NCBI GenBank assembly: GCA_001914195.1
Contig: MKYF01000009.1
Coordinates: 1 to 52,954 of the forward strand
DNA: 52,954 nt
DNA from: Streptococcus mitis
Lineage (GTDB): Bacteria > Bacillota > Bacilli > Lactobacillales > Streptococcaceae
Direction of reading: 5' to 3'
Of the stretch, positions 7,784 to 16,242 are shown in pieces. A model generated the notes under the pieces. That model was not told the DNA's origin and ran no database searches. It saw nothing but the letters and a program-made list of their open reading frames with translations. Each line of letters opens with the position of its first letter. Position 1 is the first letter of the stretch. A program made the position numbers and the translations under genes.

Positions 7784-8788
7784 CTAATCATTCTTTGTAC
7801 TCTCTCTCAGAGTCAGTCTGGTTCCCAGCATGGTTAGACTAGGGATTTTCCGACCGTGGAGTACTTCCTTGTTAAGAATATCCATACCTGCTCTGCCCAT
7901 TTCTTCGGTATAGACGGTGATGCTGGAGAGGGGAGGATAGACTTGCTTGGTCAGACTAGTGTCGTTAAAGGAAATGAGGCTGACGCGGTCTGGTAGGCTG
8001 ATTCCAGCTTCTTGGAGCGCACGGAGGGCACCGATGGCTAAACTATCGCTAGCTGCGAAAAAGGCTGGTGGGAGTTGGTCTCCTAAGTTCTGAATAGCCT
8101 CCTTCATTAAGTCATAGCCAGACTGGGCAGTAAAGCTTCCTTGAAAGACCAGTTCATCATGATAGATTCCTTTTGTTTGACTGTAGTTTCTGAAATTTTC
8201 CAGCCGCTTATCCTCAATGATTTCTTCTTGGTCTGTTGTTTCCTCAAGCCCTGTTAGAATCCCGATACGGTCCATCCCTTGACTGAGGAAATAATCGACA
8301 ACCTGTTTCATGGCAGTGTAAAAGTCCGTGATAATGCAGGTATGTCCTAGTGAAAGAGTATCACTGTCTAGAAAGACAAGAGGCTTTTGGTATACTTCAA
8401 AGGCAGAGATCTGAGCTCGACTAAACTTTCCGATGCAGAGAATCCCAATCACTTCCTCGCTCAGTGTAAAAGGATGGTCATTAAAATAGCGTAAAATATC
8501 ATAGTCCAGTTCTTGGGCTCTTTTTTCTATGCCTAGGCGAATCTGGTAGTAGTAGAGATCGTCTAGCTCCCCTTGTTCGCTGACCCATTGGATAATGGCA
8601 ATCTTTTGCTTGGGCTTGTGGGACTCGCCTGTCTTGAGGTGCTTGGTGTAGCCCAGCTCTTCAGCAACAGTTAAAATACGGTGTCTGGTTTCTTCTGTAA
8701 CAGATAGACTCTGGTCGCGATTGAGGACACGGGATACGGTCGCGATAGAGACAGAGGCTAGCTGTGCAATGTCTTTTAAGGTAGCCAT
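7784..8788 (-). CDS. galR: LacI-family galactose operon repressor GalR
   Basis: A 334-residue LacI/GalR regulator with N-terminal helix-turn-helix and hinge (ATLKDIAQLASVSIATVSRVLNRD, residues 2-25) and a periplasmic-binding-like sugar domain. It is divergent from galK-galT across 163 bp. The intergenic space holds a repeated TTTAGTAAAA motif at 8841-8860 beside the galK -35 box. In streptococci GalR controls the Leloir genes, and here the location leaves little doubt about the target. The ATG is preceded by AGGAGG. A minus-strand TATACT with a TGn extension at 8809-8814 is its likely -10. Confidence 0.92.
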   Translation of the reverse strand: MATLKDIAQLASVSIATVSRVLNRDQSLSVTEETRHRILTVAEELGYTKHLKTGESHKPKQKIAIIQWVSEQGELDDLYYYQIRLGIEKRAQELDYDILRYFNDHPFTLSEEVIGILCIGKFSRAQISAFEVYQKPLVFLDSDTLSLGHTCIITDFYTAMKQVVDYFLSQGMDRIGILTGLEETTDQEEIIEDKRLENFRNYSQTKGIYHDELVFQGSFTAQSGYDLMKEAIQNLGDQLPPAFFAASDSLAIGALRALQEAGISLPDRVSLISFNDTSLTKQVYPPLSSITVYTEEMGRAGMDILNKEVLHGRKIPSLTMLGTRLTLRESTKND

Positions 8789-8840
8789 AAATCCTCCTTG
8801 ATTAGATTAGTATATCATATTTTTCTGCTTTTTACCGATA

Positions 8841-8860
8841 GTTTAGTAAAATTTTAGTAA
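8841..8860. promoter_or_regulatory. Probable GalR operator region
   Basis: TTTAGTAAAA occurs twice in close succession, ending six bases before the galK -35 box. The placement suits a GalR operator. The exact operator is not established from sequence. Confidence 0.45.
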
Positions 8861-8866
8861 AAAGGA

Positions 8867-8895
8867 TTGACCTTGGAAAATCCCTTGGATACAAT
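8867..8895 (+). promoter_or_regulatory. galKT promoter (TTGACC-17-TACAAT)
   Basis: A near-consensus sigma-A promoter with a 17-bp spacer, 57 bases before galK. Confidence 0.82.
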
Positions 8896-8898
8896 AGA

Positions 8899-8912
8899 AG
8901 AAAACGATTACA
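8899..8912. promoter_or_regulatory. cre site (CcpA) at the galKT transcription start
   Basis: AGAAAACGATTACA matches the cre consensus TGWAANCGNTNWCA at every position except the first. Lying just after the -10 box, it would let CcpA repress galKT when glucose is available. Confidence 0.7.
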
Positions 8913-8951
8913 CGTTAAGGTGACTTAACGGACAGTAAAAGGAGAAATCAT

Positions 8952-10130
8952 ATGACACAACATCTTACTGCTGAAGCTCTTTGTAAAGACTTTCTTGCTG
9001 TTTTTGGTCACGAAGCAGACCAAACTTTCTTTTCACCAGGCCGTATCAATTTGATTGGTGAGCACACAGACTATAATGGTGGACATGTATTTCCAGCAGC
9101 CATTTCCTTGGGAACTTACGGTGCAGCTCGTAAGCGTGATGATCAAGTCTTGCGTTTCTACTCAGCTAACTTTGAGGACAAGGGCATTATCGAAGTGCCT
9201 CTCGCTGATCTCAAGTTTGAAAAAGAGCACAACTGGACCAACTATCCAAAAGGGGTCCTTCATTTTTTGCAAGAAGCTGGGCACGTGATTGACAAAGGTT
9301 TTGATTTTTATGTTTATGGGAATATCCCAAATGGTGCTGGTTTGTCTTCTTCAGCATCCTTGGAACTTTTGACAGGGGTCGTGGCAGAGCATCTCTTTGA
9401 TTTAAAATTAGAGCGTCTCGATTTGGTTAAAATTGGAAAACAAACAGAAAATAACTTTATCGGAGTCAACTCTGGCATTATGGACCAATTTGCTATCGGT
9501 ATGGGGGCTGACCAACGTGCTATTTACTTAGATACTAACACTTTAGAGTATGATTTGGTACCACTTGATTTGAAGGACAATGTCGTTGTTATCATGAACA
9601 CTAACAAACGCCGTGAATTGGCGGATTCTAAATATAATGAACGTCGTGCTGAGTGTGAAAAAGCAGTGGAAGAATTGCAAGTTGCCTTGGATATTAAGAC
9701 CCTAGGTGAATTAGACGAGTGGGCCTTTGATCAATATAGCTACCTGATGAAAGATGAAAATCGTTTGAAACGTGCTCGCCATGCTGTGCTTGAAAACCAA
9801 CGTACCCTCAAAGCTCAAGCAGCCCTTCAAGCAGGAGATTTGGAAACATTTGGTCGCTTGATGAATGCATCACACGTTTCTCTAGAACATGACTATGAAG
9901 TAACTGGCTTGGAATTGGATACTCTTGTTCACACAGCTTGGGCACAAGAGGGTGTTCTCGGTGCTCGTATGACAGGGGCAGGTTTTGGCGGATGTGCCAT
10001 TGCCTTGGTGCAAAAAGATGCTGTTGATGCCTTTAAGGAAGCTGTTGGCAAACACTACGAGGAAGTAGTTGGATACGCTCCAAGCTTCTATATCGCTGAA
10101 GTTGCAGGTGGCACTCGCGTCCTTGACTAG
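8952..10130 (+). CDS. galK: Galactokinase
   Basis: Phosphorylates alpha-D-galactose to galactose 1-phosphate, the first committed Leloir step. At 392 residues it is full length for a GHMP kinase. The sugar motif GRINLIGEHTDYNGG is at about 30-44, the ATP loop GAGLSSSAS at about 121-129, and the third GHMP motif GARMTGAGFGGCAI near 340. The ATG has AAAGGAG upstream. It leads a two-gene operon with galT 18 bases downstream. Neither galE nor galM is present nearby. Control is expected from GalR and CcpA. Confidence 0.97.
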   Translation: MTQHLTAEALCKDFLAVFGHEADQTFFSPGRINLIGEHTDYNGGHVFPAAISLGTYGAARKRDDQVLRFYSANFEDKGIIEVPLADLKFEKEHNWTNYPKGVLHFLQEAGHVIDKGFDFYVYGNIPNGAGLSSSASLELLTGVVAEHLFDLKLERLDLVKIGKQTENNFIGVNSGIMDQFAIGMGADQRAIYLDTNTLEYDLVPLDLKDNVVVIMNTNKRRELADSKYNERRAECEKAVEELQVALDIKTLGELDEWAFDQYSYLMKDENRLKRARHAVLENQRTLKAQAALQAGDLETFGRLMNASHVSLEHDYEVTGLELDTLVHTAWAQEGVLGARMTGAGFGGCAIALVQKDAVDAFKEAVGKHYEEVVGYAPSFYIAEVAGGTRVLD

Positions 10131-10148
10131 TCAAAAGGAGGCTCTATA

Positions 10149-11630
10149 GTGACCTTAGTAGATAAATTTGTAACACATGTCATTTCTGAAAGTTCATTTG
10201 AGGAAATGGATCGAATCTACCTGACCAATCGTGTCTTGGCACGAGTGGGAGATGGTGTTTTGGAAGTTGAGACCAATCTGGATAAATTGATTGACCTCAA
10301 GGACCAGCTGGTTGAGGAAGCCGTTCGATTAGAGACGATTGAGGATAGTCAGACTGCGCGTGAAATCCTTGGTGCTGAATTGATGGACTTAGTGACCCCT
10401 TGTCCCAGTCAGGTCAATCGTGGCTTTTGGGCAACCTACGCCCAATCTCCTGAGCAAGCGATAGAGGATTTTTACCAACTCAGTCAGAAGAATGACTACA
10501 TCAAACTCAAGGCCATTGCTAAAAATATCGCTTATCGTGTTCCGTCTGATTACGGTGAACTTGAAATTACCATCAATCTCTCTAAGCCTGAAAAGGATCC
10601 CAAAGATATTGCGGCTGCCAAGTTGATGCAAGCTAGTAATTATCCTCAGTGTCAGCTTTGTCTAGAGAATGAGGGCTACCATGGTCGAGTCAACCACCCA
10701 GCCCGTAGCAACCACCGTATTATCCGTTTTGAAATGGCTGGTCAGGAGTGGGGCTTCCAGTATTCGCCCTATGCTTACTTTAATGAGCATTGTATTTTCT
10801 TAGATGGGCAACATCGCCCTATGGCTATTAGTCGAAAAAGTTTTGAGCGTTTGTTGGCTATCGTAGAGCAGTTTCCAGGATATTTTGCAGGCTCTAATGC
10901 CGACCTGCCGATTGTGGGGGGCTCTATTCTAACTCATGATCATTATCAGGGAGGACGTCATGTATTTCCTATGGAATTGGCTCCTCTGCAAAAGACTTTC
11001 TCTTTTACTGGTTTTGAGCAGGTCAAGGCTGGGATTGTCAAGTGGCCCATGTCTGTTCTACGCTTGATTTCGGATTCCAAAGAAGATTTGATCAATTTGG
11101 CTGACAAGATTTTGCAGGAATGGCGGCAATATTCAGATCCAAGTGTGCAGGTCTTGGCAGAAAGTAATGGAACACCACACCATACCATCACACCTATAGC
11201 GCGTAAGAGCAATGGCCAGTTTGAGTTGGACTTGGTCTTGCGGGACAATCAGACTTCAGCAGAACATCCTGATGGCATCTATCATCCCCACAAGGATGTC
11301 CAACATATCAAGAAGGAAAATATCGGCTTGATTGAGGTCATGGGCTTGGCTATCTTACCACCTCGTTTGAAAGCAGAAGTGGAGCAAGTCGCTAGCTATC
11401 TTGTAGGAGAAGCTGTCTCAGTTGTCGATTATCATCAGGAATGGGCAGACCAACTTAGAGCCCAATATCCAGACATAACACATAAAGAAAAAGCTCTTGA
11501 AATCGTCAAGGACTCTGTTGGTGCTATCTTTGCGCGTGTACTTGAGGATGCAGGAGTCTACAAGCAGACGGAACAAGGGCAGACAGCCTTTATGCGCTTT
11601 GTGGAAAAGGTCGGAATTTTACCAGACTAG
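10149..11630 (+). CDS. galT: Galactose-1-phosphate uridylyltransferase, class II
   Basis: Exchanges galactose 1-phosphate with UDP-glucose to give UDP-galactose and glucose 1-phosphate. The 493-residue length and sequence belong to the Gram-positive GalT2 class rather than the 350-residue E. coli type. The segment GGRHVFPMELAP is conserved in this class. Translation begins with GTG behind AAAGGAGG, in a clean operon with galK. No terminator is evident; a new promoter starts twelve bases past the stop. Confidence 0.95.
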   Translation: MTLVDKFVTHVISESSFEEMDRIYLTNRVLARVGDGVLEVETNLDKLIDLKDQLVEEAVRLETIEDSQTAREILGAELMDLVTPCPSQVNRGFWATYAQSPEQAIEDFYQLSQKNDYIKLKAIAKNIAYRVPSDYGELEITINLSKPEKDPKDIAAAKLMQASNYPQCQLCLENEGYHGRVNHPARSNHRIIRFEMAGQEWGFQYSPYAYFNEHCIFLDGQHRPMAISRKSFERLLAIVEQFPGYFAGSNADLPIVGGSILTHDHYQGGRHVFPMELAPLQKTFSFTGFEQVKAGIVKWPMSVLRLISDSKEDLINLADKILQEWRQYSDPSVQVLAESNGTPHHTITPIARKSNGQFELDLVLRDNQTSAEHPDGIYHPHKDVQHIKKENIGLIEVMGLAILPPRLKAEVEQVASYLVGEAVSVVDYHQEWADQLRAQYPDITHKEKALEIVKDSVGAIFARVLEDAGVYKQTEQGQTAFMRFVEKVGILPD

Positions 11631-11641
11631 GAGCTTTCTCC

Positions 11642-11670
11642 TTGCACAGTCCTATAAAAAGTAGTATCAT
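11642..11670 (+). promoter_or_regulatory. Thioesterase promoter (TTGCAC-17-TATCAT)
   Basis: A spaced -35/-10 pair 30 bases before the thioesterase start. Confidence 0.65.
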
Positions 11671-11699
11671 AGTGTCGTTTGAAATATCAGGAGGAAACG

Positions 11700-12104
11700 A
11701 TGAAAGACTTTCATTTTGACGCTATATCTGCCTTTGAAAATTACGAAATTGAACAAATGAGAGATGGTCACGTTGTGGTGACGACAAAAGTAGTGGACTC
11801 GTCGCTCAACTACTATGGCAATGCCCATGGTGGCTATCTCTTTACCCTTTGCGACCAGATCAGCGGTTTGGTGGTCATATCTTTGGGGCTTGATGGAGTG
11901 ACACTCCAATCCTCTATCAACTACCTTAAAGCAGGAAAACTCGACGACGTGTTGACCATTAAAGGAGAATGTGTCCATCAAGGTCGCACAACTTGTGTAG
12001 TGGATGTCGATATTACCAATCAAGAAGGCAGAAATGTCTGTAAAGCAACCTTTACCATGTTTGTCACAGGTCAGCGGTCAGAAGATAGACAGGTGAGGAT
12101 ATAA
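11700..12104 (+). CDS. PaaI-family hotdog thioesterase
   Basis: A 134-residue acyl-CoA thioesterase-like protein of the hotdog fold. The motif GNAHGGYLFTLCDQISG (about 36-52) is the PaaI/YdiI catalytic loop and helix, and two copies would form the usual dimer with the active site at the interface. The acyl-CoA substrate cannot be told from sequence. ATG 11700 has AGGAGG five bases upstream and is preferred to an upstream ATG at 11679. It has its own promoter and a bidirectional terminator shared with pbuX. Confidence 0.85.
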   Translation: MKDFHFDAISAFENYEIEQMRDGHVVVTTKVVDSSLNYYGNAHGGYLFTLCDQISGLVVISLGLDGVTLQSSINYLKAGKLDDVLTIKGECVHQGRTTCVVDVDITNQEGRNVCKATFTMFVTGQRSEDRQVRI

Positions 12105-12108
12105 CACA

Positions 12109-12132
12109 AAAAGAGGCTCACACCTCTTTTTC
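12109..12132. terminator. Bidirectional terminator between thioesterase and pbuX
   Basis: AAAAAGAGG-CTCACA-CCTCTTTTT serves both converging genes. Confidence 0.9.
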
Positions 12133-13395
12133 TTATTTCTTTTTATGATTTAATACTGCATTGAGGACAATGGCGAGTAGGCTGGCTACGACGATTCCGT
12201 TTGAGAAGAACATTTGGAAGGCTGTCGGCATGCTGATAAAGAGATTACTGTTATTGAGTCCGACACCTGCAGCGATTGAAACTGCTGCGATAAGGAAGTT
12301 GTGTTCATTGTTAGCAAAGTCAACACGAGCGAGAATTTGCATCCCTTGAATGGATACAAAACCAAACATTACCAGCATGGCACCACCGAGGACAGGGCTC
12401 GGAATGATTTGGGCAAGGGCACCAAACTTAGGAAGGAGTCCAAGGAGAACGAGGAAACCAGCTGCGTAGTAGATTGGCAGGCGAGTCTTGATACCTGATA
12501 ATTTAACCAAACCAACGTTTTGTGAAAATCCTGTGTAAGGGAAGGTGTTAAAGATTCCTCCGAGAAGTACGGCCAAACCTTCTGCGCGGTAACCGTTGCG
12601 CAGGCGTGTGCTGTCGATTGGATCTTTTGTGATATCAGACAAGGCTAGATAAACACCAGTCGATTCAACCATAGACACCGTTGCGATGATACACATCATG
12701 ACAATAGATGAGATTTCAAAGGTTGGCATTCCAAAGTAGAGTGGAGTTGGGACATGGACAAGTGGTGCTGCCGCAACAGGAGAAAAATCAACCAAGCCCA
12801 TGCTAGCAGCAATGGCAGTTCCAACAACCAGACCAATCAAAATAGAGATAGACTTGATAAATCCTTTGGTAAAGATGTTGATCAAGAGGATAATCAGAAC
12901 AGTGATAGCTGCAAGCAAGAGACTTTGACCAGTTGGTTCTGGAACGTTATTTCCCATATTTCCAATAGCGACAGGAATCAAGGTTAAACCAATCGTGGTA
13001 ATAACAGATCCTGTTACGATAGATGGGAAGAGATTGGCTACTTTTGAGAAGATGCCTGAAACAAGAACTACGTAAATCCCTGATGCGATAAGGGCACCAA
13101 ACATAGCGCCACTTCCATGGCTTTGCCCAATCATAATCAAGGGAGCAACGGATTGGAAGGCTACTCCTAGAACGACTGGGAGTCCAATACCAAAATATTT
13201 GTTGAGTTGGAGTTGGAGGAAGGTTGCCACACCACACATGAAGATATCTGTGGAAATCAAGTAGGTCAACTGCTCAACTGAATAGCCAAGAGCTGTCGCA
13301 ATCATGATGGGAACCAGGATGGATCCTGAGTACATGGCTAGTAAGTGCTGCAAGCCAAGAACGGCTGCTTGTGAATGTTTTTCTTGAGTTTGCAT
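12133..13395 (-). CDS. pbuX: Xanthine/nucleobase permease (NCS2 family)
   Basis: A 420-residue nucleobase-cation symporter with about fourteen hydrophobic segments. NCS2 signatures include GLPVVLGVAFQSVAPL near residue 72 and the acidic segment CIIATVSMVESTGVYLALSD, where family members carry the substrate-binding Glu. It imports xanthine, which the preceding gene product converts to XMP. Its start overlaps the xpt stop by one base in TAATG, so translation is coupled. The operon is controlled by the guanine riboswitch at 14113-14177. Confidence 0.93.
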   Translation of the reverse strand: MQTQEKHSQAAVLGLQHLLAMYSGSILVPIMIATALGYSVEQLTYLISTDIFMCGVATFLQLQLNKYFGIGLPVVLGVAFQSVAPLIMIGQSHGSGAMFGALIASGIYVVLVSGIFSKVANLFPSIVTGSVITTIGLTLIPVAIGNMGNNVPEPTGQSLLLAAITVLIILLINIFTKGFIKSISILIGLVVGTAIAASMGLVDFSPVAAAPLVHVPTPLYFGMPTFEISSIVMMCIIATVSMVESTGVYLALSDITKDPIDSTRLRNGYRAEGLAVLLGGIFNTFPYTGFSQNVGLVKLSGIKTRLPIYYAAGFLVLLGLLPKFGALAQIIPSPVLGGAMLVMFGFVSIQGMQILARVDFANNEHNFLIAAVSIAAGVGLNNSNLFISMPTAFQMFFSNGIVVASLLAIVLNAVLNHKKK

Positions 13396-13976
13396 TAGAG
13401 ATCTGCCTCCTTAAATACGACTTGACCATTTTCAAACCGATCCAAACGAGCGAGTGATAGAACAGGGTAGCCTGCTTTTTCAAGCAAATCACGGCCATCT
13501 TGGAAGGATTTTTCAATCACAATACCGATAGCTTCGACTGTGGCACCAGCTTGTTCGATGATTTGAATCAAGCCTTTGGCAGCTTGGCCATTAGCAAGGA
13601 AATCGTCGATAATCAAGACCTTGTCCTCTGGTGAGAGGAATTTTCCAGCGATAGAAACGGTGCTGGTTACCTGCTTGGTAAAGGAGTAGACTTCTGCAGT
13701 TAAGATACCTTCGTTCATAGTGATGTTTTTAGCTTTTTTAGCGAAAATCATGGGAACGTTTAAGGCTTCAGCTGTAAAAATGGCTGGGGCAATCCCCGAC
13801 GCTTCAATGGTCACGACCTTGGTAATACCAGCAGAAGCAAATTTTTCCGCAAAAACCTTACCAATCTCTCGCATCAAGCTAAAGTCAACTTGGTGGGTTA
13901 AAAAGGAATCCACCTTGAGGATATTATCACCCAAGATATGCCCATCCTTGAGGATGCGCTCTTCTAATAATTTCAT
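13395..13976 (-). CDS. xpt: Xanthine phosphoribosyltransferase
   Basis: Converts xanthine and PRPP to XMP for purine salvage. The 193 residues carry the PRPP-binding motif VLIIDDFLANGQA (about 122-134) and the Xpt N-terminus RILKDGHILGDNILKVDSFLTHQVD. The ATG is preceded by AGGAGG. It leads the xpt-pbuX operon, with a long untranslated leader holding a guanine aptamer and a terminator. Confidence 0.96.
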   Translation of the reverse strand: MKLLEERILKDGHILGDNILKVDSFLTHQVDFSLMREIGKVFAEKFASAGITKVVTIEASGIAPAIFTAEALNVPMIFAKKAKNITMNEGILTAEVYSFTKQVTSTVSIAGKFLSPEDKVLIIDDFLANGQAAKGLIQIIEQAGATVEAIGIVIEKSFQDGRDLLEKAGYPVLSLARLDRFENGQVVFKEADL

Positions 13977-14035
13977 AAGACCTCCTAAAGTCTAACAGCA
14001 AATCCATTTGCTTGTTTATAGTTTCTAGCAAGAAA

Positions 14036-14070
14036 TAGAAAAAGGACTTACTTAATCTCTAAGTAAGTCC
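14036..14070 (-). terminator. Riboswitch-controlled terminator before xpt
   Basis: On the minus strand GGACTTACTTA and TAAGTAAGTCC form an 11-bp stem with a five-base loop and a T run. The aptamer's 3' P1 strand AATAAGTAAGT resembles the terminator's descending strand and can pair with its ascending strand, giving a plain antiterminator. Confidence 0.88.
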
Positions 14071-14112
14071 CCAAAATAGGCATGGCAAAAAGGACCATAC
14101 CTCAAGCTGACT

Positions 14113-14177
14113 TACTTATTGTTAGGTGTTCCGGCACCTTGTAGAAACGTCGTGCCAATTCACGACATAAACAAGTA
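14113..14177 (-). ncRNA. Guanine riboswitch (purine aptamer) of xpt-pbuX
   Basis: Read on the minus strand: P1 ACTTGTT/AATAAGT, P2 GTCGTG/CACGAC, the joining segment GTTTCTAC and P3 GGTG/CACC. The P3-P1 junction carries a C at the base-pairing position, which specifies guanine or xanthine rather than adenine. Ligand binding should hold P1 closed and allow the terminator at 14036-14070 to form, shutting off xpt-pbuX. Confidence 0.92.
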
Positions 14178-14218
14178 AAACGATATTCAATTTAAAATAG
14201 GCTTGAGCTAATGTTTTT

Positions 14219-14247
14219 ATTTTACACTAAATAACTTTAGAAATCAA
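14219..14247 (-). promoter_or_regulatory. xpt promoter (TTGATT-17-TAAAAT, minus strand)
   Basis: The -35 is the complement of AATCAA at 14242-14247 and the -10 the complement of ATTTTA at 14219-14224, spacer 17. Farther upstream TTCGGTTTAAAAAACGAAC (14263-14281) has opposed TTCG/CGAA half-sites resembling a loose PurR box. Confidence 0.6.
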
Positions 14248-14345
14248 ATGTTTTGTTAGTATTTCGGTTTAAAAAACGAACAAATATAATAAAAATGGGC
14301 AAAAAATAACTTATTGACTAACATTTAGAAGGTTTTTCCATCATA

Positions 14346-14388
14346 AAAGGGCATATTATTAGGTTTTTAAACACCTGACAATATGCCT
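14346..14388 (-). terminator. Terminator of the VOC gene
   Basis: GGCATATT/AATATGCC with an inner AGGT/ACCT stem is followed on the minus strand by CTTTTATG. The T run is modest. Confidence 0.6.
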
Positions 14389-14427
14389 CTTTCTAACTTT
14401 AAAGACTTTTTCCCAATCTTTATTATT

Positions 14428-14814
14428 CTACTCGCTAAATCTTAAAAAATAGCCATCTGGATCCAAAACTGCAAATTCATGTGGATAGATATAGTGATCC
14501 TCAACACGAAACTTTCTTTTGGTTAAGGGACGATAAATAGGATAGTTTGCCTCCATCACTTTTTGATAGAGTTTTGGAACATCCTCTATGCCAAAGGAAA
14601 TATTGACACCGCACCCGAAAGGATAGGTCAGCTGAGCTAATTCTTCTGCGTCGCCTTCTTCTAACATGAGTTGGCAGTCTTCAAGGGAGAGGAAGAGAAA
14701 TTTTTCCTCGGGGCGTTCGTATTCGACAGAGAAGCCCAGCAAGTCGCAGTAGAAGGAACGAGACTGTTCGATATCCGATACCACAAATTCGGGGATGACA
14801 GCTTGATAGTCCAT
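14428..14814 (-). CDS. VOC-family protein (glyoxalase/bleomycin-resistance fold)
   Basis: A 128-residue single VOC module. The N-terminal half reads PEFVVSDIEQSRSFYCDLLGF and the C-terminal half ends VLDPDGYFLRFSE, the two repeats of the paired beta-alpha-beta-beta-beta fold. Potential metal or ligand residues include the final Glu and a His in VEDHYIYPHEF. Substrate is unknown; members range from glyoxalases to antibiotic-binding proteins. It lies twelve bases after exoA on the same strand and is probably cotranscribed with it. Confidence 0.8.
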   Translation of the reverse strand: MDYQAVIPEFVVSDIEQSRSFYCDLLGFSVEYERPEEKFLFLSLEDCQLMLEEGDAEELAQLTYPFGCGVNISFGIEDVPKLYQKVMEANYPIYRPLTKRKFRVEDHYIYPHEFAVLDPDGYFLRFSE

Positions 14815-14825
14815 TAGCTTTCCCC

Positions 14826-15653
14826 TTAAAGTTCAATTTCCAAGACAATCGGTGTATGGTCTTGGCGAGCTCCTGAGTCAATCATGTCAGACTTGGTCAC
14901 CTTGTCAGCGATGCGGTTACTTGTGAGCCAGTAGTCGATTCTCCAGCCTGTATTGTTGATTTTTGAAGTCTTGCTGCGTTGTGCCCACCAAGTGTAACGT
15001 TCAGGGACATCGCCGTGAATATGACGGAAGGTGTCTGTAAATCCAGTTGCCAAGAGGTTGGTAAATCCAGCACGTTCCTCGTCTGTAAACCCTGGTGAAC
15101 GGCGGTTGCTGGCAGGGTTAGCAAGGTCGATTTCATTGTGGGCTACGTTGTAGTCACCAGTTGCAAGGACTGGTTTTTCTTTGTCTAGTTCAGCCAAGTA
15201 TTCCGCATATTTGACATCCCAGACTTGACGTTCTTCCAAGCGTTTGAGGCCATCACCAGCGTTTGGAGTGTAAACTTGGGTCACGAAAAATTTATCAAAT
15301 TCTAGAGTGATGATACGACCTTCCAAGTCCATGGTAGAAGGGGCACCGATTTCTGGGAAAGTGACAGTGGGCGTAAGTTCTTTCTTATAGAGGAACATGG
15401 TTCCAGCATAGCCTTTACGGGCAGGTTCTTGAGAAGAGCGCCACGTGTTTACGTAGCCTGGGAAGAGTTCTTCTAAAATTTCCAAGTGTTTCTTTGTAGG
15501 CCCCTTGGAAGAAAGCTTGGTTTCTTGGATAGCGATGATATCAGCATTTTCAGCGACCAAAGTTTGTAAGACTTCTTGGGACAATTTGGCACGAGCTGAG
15601 TCACTAGTTAGGGCAGCGTTTAGGGAATCAATATTCCATGAGATAAGTTTCAT
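14826..15653 (-). CDS. exoA: Exodeoxyribonuclease III / AP endonuclease ExoA
   Basis: A 275-residue Xth-family nuclease that cuts at abasic sites and removes 3' blocks in base-excision repair. Motifs in order: MKLISWNIDSLNAAL (Asn), IIAIQETKLS (metal-binding Glu, about 43), QVYTPNAGD, TGDYNVAHNEIDL and the terminal RQDHTPIVLEI with the catalytic Asp-His. I place the start at MKLISW; the longer upstream reading lies across the promoter. An extended -10 TGGTATAAT (15687-15695, minus) precedes it. Confidence 0.95.
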   Translation of the reverse strand: MKLISWNIDSLNAALTSDSARAKLSQEVLQTLVAENADIIAIQETKLSSKGPTKKHLEILEELFPGYVNTWRSSQEPARKGYAGTMFLYKKELTPTVTFPEIGAPSTMDLEGRIITLEFDKFFVTQVYTPNAGDGLKRLEERQVWDVKYAEYLAELDKEKPVLATGDYNVAHNEIDLANPASNRRSPGFTDEERAGFTNLLATGFTDTFRHIHGDVPERYTWWAQRSKTSKINNTGWRIDYWLTSNRIADKVTKSDMIDSGARQDHTPIVLEIEL

Positions 15654-15724
15654 AAAGTTACCTTTTTCATTCAGATTATAGATTTTATTATACCAAAAAA
15701 AGGTCCATTTCCCCAACGTATGGC

Positions 15725-15753
15725 TTGAAAAATCACTCTCTTTCGTTTATAAT
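15725..15753 (+). promoter_or_regulatory. Promoter of DUF3290-DUF421 (TTGAAA-17-TATAAT)
   Basis: A near-consensus -35/-10 pair 34 bases before the DUF3290 start. Confidence 0.8.
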
Positions 15754-15786
15754 TAAGAATGATTTTATGAAAGGGAGTGAAAATAA

Positions 15787-16242
15787 ATGAAATTTTACTC
15801 ATATGACTATGTACTTAGCCAAATCAGTCAGCAAAATGGAATCATGATTGGCTTTGGGATTGTGCTCCTAGCTATCACAGGATTTTTTGCTTTTAAAGCC
15901 TATCGAGATAAAAAGGGGACTAAGTTTCGGGAATTGGTCATGATTTTGGCCTTGACCTTGGTGGCCATGCTTTTGGTGACAATCTCAAAATACCAGACCA
16001 ATCAAGCCTCTAACAACCAATTTCAAACTTCCCTTCATTTCATAGAGGTTGTTTCCAAAGACTTGGGAGTGGATAAATCAGAAGTTTATGTCAATACTTC
16101 TGCAGCCACTGATGGAGCACTTATCAAGGTAGGTTCAAATTTCTATCGTGCCATGAACGGGAGCCAACCAGACAAGTATCTTTTAGAGAAATTAGAATTG
16201 CATCAAACAGACGCTATTGAATTGGTGGAGGTAAACAAATGA
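15787..16242 (+). CDS. DUF3290 family membrane protein
   Basis: A 151-residue protein of unknown function. Two hydrophobic segments (about 18-38 and 48-66) precede a C-terminal domain rich in small polar residues. DUF3290 genes habitually accompany DUF421/YetF genes in Firmicutes, and here the stop and next start overlap by four bases, so the two products probably form one membrane complex. AAAGGGAGTG precedes the ATG. Pairing is known for the family; the biochemical role is not. Confidence 0.8.
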   Translation: MKFYSYDYVLSQISQQNGIMIGFGIVLLAITGFFAFKAYRDKKGTKFRELVMILALTLVAMLLVTISKYQTNQASNNQFQTSLHFIEVVSKDLGVDKSEVYVNTSAATDGALIKVGSNFYRAMNGSQPDKYLLEKLELHQTDAIELVEVNK

